The position numbers and the translations under genes are program-made. Of a DNA stretch of 64,000 nt, positions 21,552-33,700 are shown one piece after another. Each line of letters opens with the position of its first letter. The stretch's first letter is position 1. The notes below the pieces were generated by a model. It saw nothing but the letters and a program-made list of their open reading frames with translations. It was not told where the DNA came from and ran no database searches. Source of the DNA: Bryoerythrophyllum caledonicum (taxonomy: Eukaryota; Streptophyta; Bryopsida; Pottiales; Pottiaceae); the NCBI GenBank assembly GCA_963971425.1, contig OZ020515.1:22130637-22194636 (forward strand), in the 5' to 3' direction.

Positions 21552-21748
21552 TTAGCACGTTGAGGGTCTGAGAAGACAAAGTCCAGTATTAAAAATGTGT
21601 TAGAAGCGATTAACAATGGGGCTTTATTTACACCCAGCCTACCCTTTGTTTGTTGAGTCTTTTAGCGTCTTTTCATGTGGACCACATTGATTCTATGGTT
21701 TGAGAGGTTTTTATTTACGGTAATTTGAGAGTTGAGACCTGCCTAGAA

Positions 21749-24520
21749 CTATTGTCCATCTACAGCGTATCTTGGCTTGATAGCCATCCATTCTACTATG
21801 GCCTCATTGATGAGAAAACTCTCCAAGTTCCAAAACTTGTGCGTGTACATTTGTATACACAAAGCCATGTGGTCTGTTAGTTTATTTCGGACTTTGCTCT
21901 TTACAAAGCCAAATATTGAAAATGTTCGCTCATCTTCGACGCAGCCTAGAACGAGTATAGTTGCAATCTCAACAAGTTTGAAGTATTCGGGAAAGCCTGC
22001 TAGCAAGATGCTATTTGGCCTAAGCTGCTGTGATGTTCTCGTCAAAGGATTGATGGTGATGGGCCGAGCCATGGCAGTGGACCAATTTGCCTTCATTGCC
22101 AAGCGAAACATTGCGCTTTGAGCATCAAGGGCGTGGGCAGATAGGAGCCCTGCCACACTTACATCACTTCGGTCCGGCCATCCCGTAATGCTCTTGGCCT
22201 CGCATAAATGTTGCTTCAGCACTGCAAGGTGCTTGAAAAAAAACTCATCAGCATGCTCATCCCTCCAAAACTGCGGAAACACTACTCCCAGAGCATCCAT
22301 GATAGGCTGCGAAGGGAATAAAAAATGCACCTCTATAGCAATGGAGCGGGCAACACCTACAAGGGACAACAACGAGTGAAGTCAGATTGAATTCAGTGCG
22401 AAAAGACGAGTGAGAACAATGCAGCTCTGAAATTATCAAAAACATGGAATGCTAATGGTTTAGAATACTGACTTACCCGTGACTGCGTCCTTTGTCGGAG
22501 CAATGGCAACGGCCCATACATGTCGAGTAACCATAGTTTTGGCACGAGTCACAAAATCAGTTTTGTAAAGCCAGACGTTGTTTGAGACCTCTGAGCTTGT
22601 AAAGGCAAGGTGCTCTAGGTCGGCATGGTTTAGGTCACCGACTCACTTCAGACGGATGGCTGGAGAGCATGTCTCCTTAAGCCCGTGCAACAAATCAAAA
22701 TGGTCTGATTTGAAGGCCGATTTAGGATCCAGGAACATGGTGCCAATTTGCAACCGGCACTCCCTAAGGGCGGCTACAAAATCACACACATATACATCCC
22801 TGGCTTGCACGAACTCCATCATGCAGTCAATGACCTCCATGAGCAGAATCAAGCATGCAAGCCCAAGCAGGGTCTCAATGTCCGTGAGAGAGGCCAACAA
22901 ATTTTTAGAGATAGTGTCCTTCGAATCATCTAACTCCATCTTCATAACCAAGGTGCGGTACTCACTAAGTACACGCTGAGAGAGTAGAAGCAAGCTCAAC
23001 CACCGGGTTTTGATATGCTTCAAGATCTTTCTTCCCTTTGTTTCCATAATGTCAGCTAGTTTCGTGAACTCCAAATGCCTCTTAGATGACTTCAAGAAAT
23101 ACTCGTAGACTTTCTGTATGAGGACTTCAGTCCGGGCTACAAGATAAGTACCAGACATGGCCTAGACAACCAAGTTTGTCCGATGAACTATGCAATGAAC
23201 ACCTATAAGGTGCGGGGCATACTTGTCTTGAATTTGAACTGTAACACCGTTTCTACAACCTTAAAACACATTGTGTCCGTCAGCGCCAAATAAGACCAGC
23301 CTCTCCATGGCTTGCTCCTCTGTAAGACCACCAGGCCCTAAAAGGGCTACCATAACGACCTTGGTAATATGGTCGCTTCCAGCCTTGCCAATGGCAACAA
23401 CTCTCTCCAATGCCAATTGTAAGGGCACTCTCACATTGTCCACAACTACATACGCATGAATAGAGATCTAGGAAGCATTATCAAGAGAAGTAACCTCATT
23501 GGCTGACATTGCAATGAAACGAGCAAAAAGTAAGAAGGACTTCACTTTCATGCGGAAGACATGATGCATTGCCTCTGCCAGGCCCCACGCCGATGACAAG
23601 CACCAGTGCTTCTTGGAACAAGAAACATTCAGAAAATTGAAGAGCTGCAGAGCAACAGGGTAGTCCTTCAACGGTCGGCCGTTACTAAAGAGCCAGAAAA
23701 TCAGAGTAAATTGCTCTAGTTTTTTGTGCCCGGCTGTTGGATTGTCCTTCTAGAGGATGTCAAGAATAGTGTCACGCCCCAAGGCTGCAAACAGCCTCTC
23801 ATTCTTGAAGTGTTTGTTATGGCGGTCACGGTACCACTCTCCTTTCATCACTCCCTCCTTCGACATACTTCTGGTTGCACATTTCTAGCCAGCATGTTTG
23901 TTGAGATTGTCATTCTTCATAAAAATGGTTGTAACCCGCTTTTCAATCCTTGTACAGATTATACACTTCACCATTTGCGCAACTCCAGCATCATTGTAGA
24001 CAGGCTCGGCCCAAGGAAAGGAGGCAGCCCAAGAGGGTTGGAACTTTCGAACATAGCCTCTGGAGCCCCCTTGGGAGGAGCTCTCACCCATAACCTCTGA
24101 ATCAGACAACAACAAAACCAAATCAGAAAACAAGGGACCACAAGCAACCTTCTTTCCAACCTCGGCATGCGGGGGCATTGGCTTTAATTCTGAGAGGTGG
24201 ACCACCTTGCAGGGCTTGAAGGCAGTGCTTCCGTCACTCCCTTCCTGTCTCAAATCTCCCGAAACACCCTCAGACGAAACAACCCAAGCAAGGCGCACGA
24301 GGCTATCAGACACATCGCACAAACTAGGCAACGACTCTTTTGTGCGAGATTGACACGACCTTAATGAAGCAAGCACCCCCCTCCCAGATTCAAAAATCTT
24401 TGCACGATACAACGTGGGGAGCATACCCTGCACATGTTTCTTCCCTCGAAACCTTACTTGAGAAGCCATCGCTCCCACCTCGGCAAGCAGTGGAGACACC
24501 GAATTACTTCTAAACACCAC
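21749..24520 (-). pseudogene. hAT-superfamily DNA transposase relic
   Basis: On the minus strand an N-terminal segment with a C2..H zinc-finger-like motif (KCIICTRIEKR...KHAG) is followed by the DUF4371/hAT core: VLFGADGHNVF, a VHRTNLVV stretch and KHIKTRWLS. The C-terminal hAT dimerisation region reads CVEDERTFSIFGFVKSKVRNKL. It looks closest to the KIAA1586/ZNF862-like hAT group. One intron is well supported at 22357-22476 (GTAAGT...TTGTAG), and removing it keeps the frame. Several stops (for example near 23462 and 23750) and frame changes elsewhere show it is dead. I found no convincing terminal inverted repeats or 8-bp duplication, so the outer limits are those of the coding relic. Confidence 0.75.
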
Positions 24521-25397
24521 ACTAAGAATGATATAAAAATCGCTAAATCCAAAGCGATGAAGTGAATGACAAAGACAGACATCCGCTGTGAATTTAAAGG
24601 GGACTCATATACCTGTGTGAATTTCTTGCAATTTGCGAGTCTGCGCCGACTCGATCATCAACAAACACCAATTTCTGCCATCGCCGCCTTCCAAGTTCTG
24701 GAGTGTTAAACGCAGACACATCGGAAACTTTCCATCTTCAAACCTCTGGCCTAGGTCCCTGACAAAGACGACGCTTCAGAACCCAAAAAAAAACGTTGTT
24801 GAGCTGTCTGCAAAACAGCGCAAGCAGGCCGCAGCAATCAAGCAAGTAAATCAACATCAAATTCACTGGACGCCAAGATCGACACAAGAAAGGAGAAAAT
24901 TACACTACAGTCTACATGCACAACAAAAAAAACGACAGCCTAGAGGTGCGACTCACGAGAAGAGTCTGAGCATAATGCATTGGCTAATAATAGCTCCAAG
25001 TTGTGTGTTTCCCAGCTGTTGGTGTGAATTTGGAGGGGCAAGATTGGCGACAACCCTGTGAATTGCCAATCTCGACGTCGACAACCTATGGCGCCGTAGG
25101 TGCTCCACTCCGCGCCACTATGTCTTCCTCATCAATCTGATTTTGTCAGATCATTCACATCATGCTCCAGCGGAGACACGACGTTCGCTTCTCTAGTGGG
25201 ACATGGGCTCGGGGCAGGTTTTCACGTTGTGGTTGAGGCTCAGGTGCGTTTCGTACCCGTGGATATGAGGCGATGTTCATGTTTTATTTCTTACAATTAT
25301 TGTGTATCAATTCGCAGGGGTATCTCACTTGTAGCAAAACATCAAAAATTCAAGCAAAACAACTTCGCTAGAGATACTTATATTATTATTTTTCAAT
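24521..25397. other. Unassigned sequence upstream of the hAT relic
   Basis: No credible ORF or known motif. It may hold the 5' leader of the hAT transposase and the missing end of that element, and perhaps the 3' remains of the DNMT retroelement, but nothing decisive is visible. Confidence 0.4.
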
Positions 25398-25671
25398 GAT
25401 AGCCAATAGAATTACAGTTCCAACCCAAGTGATTTCATATATTTTCGATGAAAACTGAATTAGTTATGAATTTTCAAAGTGTGTGGTCATGTTTAGTGGA
25501 TGGCCAACAGTAGGTAACCCCCATAACCAACGACCAAAAGTAAGGGTCTTGAATAATAGCAAACCTCCATTTGGAGCTCACTTGGTGGTAATGGGATGGA
25601 AGAGGGTTGGATATACCTCAATTTTATAGGCGTTGGCTATGGGTTTTTATTGGTTATGGAGAGGCTTACCT
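25398..25671 (+). repeat. Dispersed 270-bp repeat, copy 1
   Basis: Direct match (about 88-90 percent by eye) to 42828-43101, starting GATAGCCAATAGAATTAC and ending GGTTATGGAGAGGCTTACC. The inner part has imperfect inverted arms (CCCATAACCAACGACC near 25520 against the complement of ATTGGTTATGG near 25650), so it is probably a MITE. Confidence 0.8.
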
Positions 25672-27593
25672 TACTTTAGGGCTGCTTTGCACCCAGCCGA
25701 GTCGAGAGTCCGTCCGTCAAAGTTTTTGCCCAAACTATGGCGAGAGTCCAAACTTTTGGATATAAAAAAGACATTAAAATATACATGTTGAAGCCTTTGG
25801 GCGGTTGTGGTGTGAAGCCCCAAAGCCCAATTCCAAAGTCCAAACCCCATATCATTTGCCAAGATTCCACTCACTTTTTACTACGTTGTTAACCGGAGAT
25901 TTAGGCTTATTGTAAAGTCCCGGTAGTAATTTTTTGAGTTACTAAGTAGTTTTATTGGTAAAAAGTAACCAGTGGATGAATCTGGACAGTGGATGAAACT
26001 GTCCAGGATGACAGTGGATGAAATTGTATGGACTTTGGATGAAACTGTCCGGACATGGATATCATCCATCCGGACAACTTTCATCCATTGTGGACGATTA
26101 GGGTTTGGAGGGGTTAGAGAGCCACGCCCTAGGACTTGACACTCTCTTCTTTTTCGGGGTGGATCTCTCTTAGTGTGTGGGAGCTAGAGTGTGTAGGAGA
26201 GTTAGGGAGCTAGGAAGTAGACGTATGGGATGAATCTTGAGCTGTATGGACTATGGAAGAGGTTTATGGAGGTTTGAGGAAGTAAAGCAAGACTTGAGTA
26301 CTATCAATTGTGTGTTTGTATTAGTATTGTGAATGTGTGAGTAGATTTTGTGGTTAGAAGCTCAATTTGAGTGCCATTTGGTTGTGGGTATTATAGATCC
26401 GGCTTGAATACACTAGATCTATTATAGATCTAGCCCGATCTGCAAAACCCTTACACCTTCTTAGTAGGTTAGAGTTAGAAACAAGTCCAGATTTGTTGTG
26501 GGTATGGTCTGATTTGCGGTAATTGAGTGCGGAAACTTCAAATCTGTAAGGTAAACTTAAGCAAAATAGTAGAAACGCAATTCTAACTAACTCTAGATTC
26601 AGATCTAGATTCAGATCTAGATTGATTTTGGAGTTTTAGACCCAGTAAAGGTCCGGATCGGGACTTTTGTCTTATTGCCCTGAACTGCACTTTGAATGAG
26701 CGTAGAGACAATTGTTCAATTAACCTTGAGGTGAAATCCTCCCTTTAACATACGTGAATGGATTAATTTTTTGAATTTTTCTTCTCTCATTCTTTTACCA
26801 CGGATTCTAGAAGGGAATGTATTTTTGTTCTACTTTTGGTTTTTATGGTAATGAAATATGTTATAGTAGGCATTTTGGCATTGCAAAAACTTGCAATTTT
26901 CCTATATGTCAATTCCTATGCAACCCATGTGTCAATTCCTATGCAAAAAACATGAAAAAGATGAGTGAAAATGCTCGAAAACAGCCTTGAAAAATCAATT
27001 TTAGCACACTTTGGGAAGCTCAAAGGAAAACTGTAATTGCATAAAAGAAGGAGAATGAGGCATTGGACATCAAGGAAGGATGTAGGGTTCGGTGGAGAGT
27101 GTGTTGGTTGAATCGAGGGAGACTAGGGCTCAAATCCCAGCGCCTACGTCCTTCATGTCCTCGCAATGTGGGGAAAGGGGGGCTGTGGTAATAATGAGGC
27201 CCAATTTTACACCAAAAAAATCAGCAAAAAAATCAGCCAAAAAATCAGCCAAAAATTTGGTCTCTTTCATCTAACGGTCTAGATCTTGTCAGATTTTGAT
27301 TATTTTATTGAAAAAATCAAAGGACTCTCGAAGGAAGTTTGGGTCAACTAAAAACGGCTACCCAAGTTTTGCTCAAGTGATCGTCGCCTTGGCGCCAAAA
27401 CTCTCCAAAAGTATTGCCATGTAGGCACATTGGAAGACGACGACCTTTGGATTTTGGCCTTTGGTGTAAAGGCTGAGAGGCCGGACTTTGGCCATTCTAG
27501 CTATCTCATTGGTCGAAACCAAAGGACTCTCAACCTTGGATGTGGTGTGAAGCGGCCCTTACCCTACTACATATTGGTCACTTTTATACATAT
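25672..27593. other. Intergenic sequence without a recognisable gene
   Basis: AT-rich, no credible coding region. Holds short local repeats only: GTGGATGAAACTGTCC variants with an inverted pair around 26040-26080 (GTCCGGACATGGAT against ATCCATCCGGAC), ATTCAGATCTAG repeats near 26600 and AAAAAATCAGC repeats near 27215-27255. Confidence 0.6.
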
Positions 27594-27597
27594 TTAA

Positions 27598-27795
27598 CCC
27601 CTCAAGGCCCAAGTGTCCATTTGGGGGACAAATTATTTTTCTTTTATTGCAATGGTTAAAATTATCTTTTTTATACCACATCATCTTATATAACTTCGGA
27701 AGAAGATCCTATGATTACATTCTCAAAAAGTTAAACCTGAAAGTTATTAATCAATGGAGTAGAGATTCTTCTAAAGTGCCTTGGTCCTTTGAGGG
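27598..27795. mobile_element. Probable TTAA-type MITE
   Basis: Ends CCCCTCAAGGCCCAAG and, inverted, CCCTCAAAGGACCAAG. Left flank TTAA (27594-27597), right flank TTGA, so one side has one mismatch. Same end style as the TTAA family near 49-54 kb. Confidence 0.55.
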
Positions 27796-27812
27796 TTGAA
27801 CTCTTTAATGTT

Positions 27813-27910
27813 GGGCTAGCTATGGCGCGACCATCATCTACGAGCGTGATAAATTCTGAAACTTAACAGTTACTACACTTGTAGATTGATGGTCCTGCCA
27901 TAGCTAGCCC
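27813..27910. repeat. 98-bp hairpin (foldback MITE-like)
   Basis: Arms of about 40 bp starting GGGCTAGCTATGGC on both strands, about 80-85 percent complementary, with almost no loop. No clear target duplication. Confidence 0.7.
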
Positions 27911-30786
27911 GGCGTGAAAGGATTCATTTAGAGTGGAGAATGTCTCAGTTTTTAGAAGAAAAAAATCAAGAGATTTGTCTAGGTGGTGCCCATGTAGTGA
28001 TAGGGTGATACATGTTTATTACCTATTGTGTCCAAACCACCATGATTTGAAAAAATAAATAATTCGGCACGGGAGGTTCCAAAACTAACCAATACGTATA
28101 GTAATTCACAAACTCTGGGTCCTTGCCGCTAAACCTTTTCTTACTACAATAGGTTATCCCTTATGCTCATACCATCAATTCATGATAGGAGGATGGTTGC
28201 CTTCACCATGAACGTCTACATTAGAAGTGTCATCCATTTGGCACATGTATCCTTGCTGCATTTTTCATCAGTGTTTCCATGCCTTAGACAAATTTTGAAC
28301 CATTCAAGGAAGGAAGTGTCACATGCTCTAGGTTGTAAGGGGAATTAACATGCTCTAGAACTTGTGGTCAACACACTAAACCTTTGCCAATAAACCTTCC
28401 TATTGGTGGATGTGAAAATCCTCATGGAAAATCCTACTTACATAGTCTTGTTTACACAAAGTTTTGTGGGGATAGGGCTTCAGCAATTGCAATATTATTT
28501 CCCTCGTGGATCAAGGCATTGTACACATCTATATTAGCTTCCATGGTGGCCAAACTTGCGGTTTTTGCCACCTACTAGTACAACTTGTTGCAGACAACAC
28601 ATTTATTATTGATTGCCGGATCGCCTTGCCTCACTCAACCATGTATTTGTGCGTATTTGGAACACAAACAAGCATGTATTCCGTATTTAATAACCTTGAA
28701 CTACAGGTCCCACACTACAATAATAGTCTCCTCTAGCTCACACCAACTTGCACATCAACATTAAATCCTCACGATGAATACAAGTACGTACAGATGATGA
28801 GCCTCAAGTGTGAGACCTGGATAATCCCTCCAAAAAAAATTGTACTCTTGTCCATCCTCGCAAAGTCGGATCAAAGAGTACAATGATTTTTAGGGAACGT
28901 GCAAACTGTCAACTTGTGCTGGCCATAAGAACACTTCAGACATACCATGTTCGGAATTATGAGTCATTGTCAAACTCAGCAATGGTCAAAAGAGACTTTG
29001 TGTGAAACATGGAATTGTTGACACTAATGTCAACCGTGTTCAACATGGAACACTGTTATTTATGTTAGAGTTATCTGTTAAGTCACCGGAAGTTTCAATA
29101 AGATACTCACTCTTTTTTTCTTTTTTTCTTTATACTACTCTTTCCTCACTCGCAAGAGATTCCATCTTTGTTTTAAGATGTTGAAGAAAACTCTACTAGA
29201 TCAAATTATGGATGAGGTTGGTGGTCTTTAATTAAGAGTAAGCCAACCCAAACTAAAAGGGGAAAGCTATTTTTGAAGGGTAGCAGTAGATATCGCATCA
29301 GAGGGTGGTTGTCCAAATCAACCCTGTGATCCCCATGTGTTCCACATTTGCCTTTTCCAATTTGGTTTTGGCTGGTTAAATTGGCCGGCCATAGCAATCC
29401 GTTGTCCTTAAAGGATTAAATTCAAATTAGAACAAATTTTAGCTATCTCTGAGAAGGAAGAAGTGATTCACATCATGTTGCACCATGAACATTAGCCGCC
29501 TTTTAAATTAATGGAGAGATTCATTAAAGGTTGATTTTATTGATTTACAATCATGAGGAAATAGGTCAAAAAACCTTGGTATCATTGGCTTAGTTTACAA
29601 ACAACACTAATGTATGAAACTATTTATGAATAACAAAATTCCAATTCAACCAGCTCCAAATGCTTTGTGATACCATGATTTAGTCCTAGAACACCAAAAG
29701 GTGCCATAGGTGGCCACAATACTCTACATGCATTGTATCGTATTTGAACATGACAAGGTTCAGTTATTGGAATGACCTCTAAATGAAAGATGTTAGTTGA
29801 AGAACCTTCAATCCAAAGGTGAAAGTCTTGCTAAACTTCAATACATTTTCTGCATTAAAATACATATGGTTCCTGGTGTCTTTGAAGGGTTAAAGACACC
29901 AGATATGTTTGAACACCTCAAACTCAGCTTGCAATTTTTGAAAATAATGAATGCAAATGAAGCTCCACATTTGGGATAACTTATCCTCAAAATAGGTAAA
30001 TAAAACGAGCGTCAATTTCTGCATAGCAATTCATTGTACTGTACATGTTCCAACACCATCAAAAAAAAAAAAGGAATTCTACAATGGCCAATAACAGTGA
30101 TGATGACAATAATAATACTCATGTGCTGTACATACACATCCTAATGTCAACCACATCCTTGGAAACGCTCATACATCAAATCCATGTATTATGCATGAAC
30201 CTGTGGGAAGCCAACCCATTAACACATCCATCGCTACAACATACTACACAAACATCAAAGGATCATATCCGATTACCAGATAAACTCTGGATCCGGTCCC
30301 GGTCCGGACGCTGCAGCTCAAGATCGTGCCCCCTCGCCCTTCCTTCTCTCTCCATGCTGAACCCAATCAATACATGTTGCATTCAATCAATCATCATCAA
30401 AAAAACTGAAAACCAATCTCATCCAGATCCAAAAAACCAGTCACACAAGGCATGAAAGAACCAACAGGAGATGAAAAGGGACAGAGAAAACAAACTCTCA
30501 ATAAAAGAACAATGGAAAACAGGAGATGAGAATCCAGGACAAGAAAAGAGAAAGGGTACAAAAGAGGAGAAAAAGCATGGAAAAAAGCAAGTCTCTCAAC
30601 ATGGAAGAAAGGCGGCACTTGGTTGGCAGCCAGGAACAACTCTTATTAAATAAATTGGGGTAAGGGTAGGGCAGTGTAGAAATACACTACCTAGAGGGGT
30701 GGGGTGGGGGAACTATAGTACAAAAGGGTAGGAAAAAATGAATGGGGGAGGGGGATACTTATCCAAAAAAAAGAGGGGGAGAACAA
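27911..30786. other. Intergenic sequence and 3' flank of the flippase gene
   Basis: No credible gene. AT-rich to about 30280, then a moderately GC-rich tract that lies downstream of the minus-strand flippase stop and probably contains its 3' UTR. Confidence 0.5.
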
Positions 30787-33700
30787 TCAAACGCGTCTAA
30801 AATTAATGAGGGGGCTCTCGAGAAGATCAACATGCCTCGGCAACGAGTTCTGGTCCGGGGCCGGGTGGTTGCCGTCGCCGTAGAAGCGCTGCTTGGTGTT
30901 CTCCATGCTCATGCTGGCCTGCACGCGCGACGAGACGCCCTGGTGCGTCTTCTGCACCGCCTTCTTGCGCTCCTGCTTGTACATCTCCGGCTCGGTGATG
31001 TGCTTCTGCAGGTAGTGGATCTCCTGGATGAGGTGGTGGTCCATGGGGTGGAACATGCGCTGGTATCCCTGGTACACGCAGTAGGGGAGCACACAGGCGA
31101 TGGGGACGAGGATGGTGATGAACCAGTACATGGGCGAGTCCACCAGCGTCTCCACGAGCACCTTGTACGCCGTGGTGGAGAGGGTTGGGTTCATGGAGCC
31201 GTACACCACTAGGAAGAGGTACCAGAGCGCGATGCTCCCCCAGATGAAGACGTGCTGGATCCACGTGAAGTAGCTCAGCGCCAGCGCCACCTGGACGTTC
31301 ACCACCCACACCACGCACGTGTACATGGCCGCGCCCAGCTCCTCCATGCCCGCGATCTGCCCGTCCTTGCGGTACGACTCGATCTCGAAGGCCGCCAGCG
31401 TAAAGAAAAACGCAATCACCGAGCTGTACACGCCGTTCGCCATCCACCCCAGGATCCGCGTCCATGTGAAGAACATGTTCTTCGGACCTTGCTGGTACAG
31501 CGCTGGAAACTACACGCACACGGAAAAGGAGGTTTTGTCATTCCCAAAGGGAAGAGAGACGGTAGAAACTACTTTGAATTGAGTCTAGAGACCACCAAGC
31601 TCTTGCGTTGACTGAACTGAAGGATGAGGCCACCAAGCTCTTGTATTGATCTAATAACTGATTAGAGTGAAGTGCAATACATCAAAAAGACGGGGTGTCT
31701 TATTGAAACTTTGGGTGACTCCACAAAGAACGAGCAACTGATGAAATGGTGCAAGGGAAGACATGTTACCTGCAAACAGACTCGTGATGAGACGTCTTGT
31801 TCAAACACACCCAATGCAATGACGGGTAGGGACGTGAAGAAGACGTTGAAGAGCGACGTGTACCAATCGTTGTAGGCAGTTTGCCCAGAGAATGTGGTGT
31901 ACGCCTCATAATAAAAGAGAGTAAGTCCGAAAGTAATATTCTTGTAGAAGAAATAAACAATCTGCAAAGAGAGAAGCTGCAAGTTAAAACACCTGGGACT
32001 GATCCAAAGTTCCGGAAAGGGAGTTAGTTGAGAAGGATTTGTACCATCAAAGCAATACGCTTGTAGCACCAATGCCCATGCACAATGAGCAGACGCTCCA
32101 AGAATCGAAACTGTGCAATCGAAAAATCACTGGCCATGACGGCCTGCATGCCTTCAACTCCACTGATTCCCACACCGATGTCCGCCTCCTGGATCATGCC
32201 AACGTCGTTGGCACCGTCTCCAATCCCGAGGGTGGCCTTTCCTGTTCCTTCCTTCACAAGCCGTGTAATCTGGAAAGAACTCGGTAAAATCAGTTATCTG
32301 ACACTCGTTTCCGGCATCTACATTCTGTTGAAAGGAAATTCATACCAGAGCCTTTTGCTTGGGAGACACGCGACAGCAAATAACGGAAGCACACTGAGTT
32401 GCCAGTTTGAGCAGGTCCTGCTTCAAGCCGTCTTCAAGCGCGTACATCAGAGACTTTCCGTCAATGATTAGAGCGTGAGGGTTGTCATCTTCGGTATCCA
32501 AGGTGATCTGATGGTGACCGGATGCGAGTTGCTGCGTGATGCTCTCTCGCGCTGCCTTCGCGATCTGGCTCTTGTCTCCGTTCTCCTCGATGGCTTTCAT
32601 TTCGGGTGTCTCCAGACCTATGATGATCTGGTGCATTCCTTGCCGCAATAAACTGCACGCAAATCTGCATACAGGGAATAAAATCACAAATGGTCAGAAA
32701 AATATGCCATTTTCAACCCTCAAATAAGTGTTCAAGTGAGCTCATACATAGCAACTCACCCAATGTTGATAGCGGTTTCTTGCTTGTCACCAGTCAAGAC
32801 CCAAATCTTCAGACCCGCCTGAGCAAGTCTGTCGATGCATTCTGGGACCTGCAACACACCATGAGTCAGCCTCGAGATCAATTCAAAATCTATCGGTTGA
32901 GTTATTTGTGAAATGAGGCAAAGATACCAAGAGTTTTGACCTCTGTCCTCGTAGAAAATTAATAAAATGAGCCCTAAATAGCTCTAAATATCTGTAATCA
33001 AGGAGGAAAAAGGCGGCTAAGATTCATGGCCTCTCCTTCTTCCTTCTCAACCTAGTTTTACCTTGAGTTTAGAGACCACCAAGCTCTTCTATTGATCTAA
33101 CAGCTCCCGTACTAAGAGTGGACAAATAGTAGTATTAAAATCAAAAGTGGGAGTATCTTATTGAAACTTTGGGTGACTTTTCAAGTAACACTAGCATCAT
33201 AACGTGTTCCTGGATGCACTAACTTACCCCTTGCTGCAGTTTATCCTCGACAGCCGTAGCGCCAACAAGGATAAGATCCCTCTCAATCAACTCCGAGGCC
33301 TTGTCAAGCAAGTCATCACGGTCCGGGCCAATTGTAGTCTTGGCCTTGGTGAACGTTTGGTTCCATTGCTCATACTCAGCCTCCTCCAGCCTCCGGTACG
33401 AGAGAGCCAGCGTCCGCAGTCCAGCATCGCCGTATTTGGCTAGATGCGCTTTGGTGGCATTCCAATACCCCTTTCCATTCCTACCCAGTCTATCATAAAT
33501 AATACTGCATAACCACCAACAAAATGATAGCCGATCAGCAAAGAGGACAGTAGATGAAACAACACACAAGCATGTGGAAAATGATAGATCACGCACCTAT
33601 CAGCACCCTTGCACATGAGCAAAATTTGGCCAGATTCGTCTCTCACAACCACAGACATCCGCTTCCGTGTGCTGTTAAACTCCAGCAGTTGCAGGATTTT

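Larger units (their letters stand above)
1..21563 (+). mobile_element. Ty3-type LTR retrotransposon with DNA methyltransferase and PHD finger, broken and interrupted by nested elements
   Basis: The plus strand carries the parts of one Ty3-type element in order: gag, aspartic protease, C5-cytosine methyltransferase, reverse transcriptase, RNase H, integrase and PHD finger. The window begins inside gag, so the 5' LTR lies outside, and I could not identify the 3' LTR after 21563. The element is interrupted by solo LTR B (which holds solo LTR A) and by element C. It is broken, with on the order of ten breaks besides these insertions, so it is an old fossil. Relative age: it predates B, C and A. 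The domain order is read directly from the sequence. The assignment to one element rests on shared strand, the expected Ty3 order and the perfect target duplication around B, which lies inside the protease part. Confidence 0.85.

Noticed and set aside
23720-24100. Plus-strand 124-residue protein
   Set aside because: Antisense to the hAT transposase coding relic; no recognisable domain.
25870-26240. LTR or promoter of another retrotransposon
   Set aside because: Plant-like TTAGGGTTTGG and inverted GGATGAAA stretches are present, but no paired repeat, primer-binding site or coding part was found.
30742-31212. Plus-strand protein opposite the last flippase exon
   Set aside because: Antisense shadow of GC-rich coding sequence; the minus strand has the conserved P4-ATPase C-terminus.
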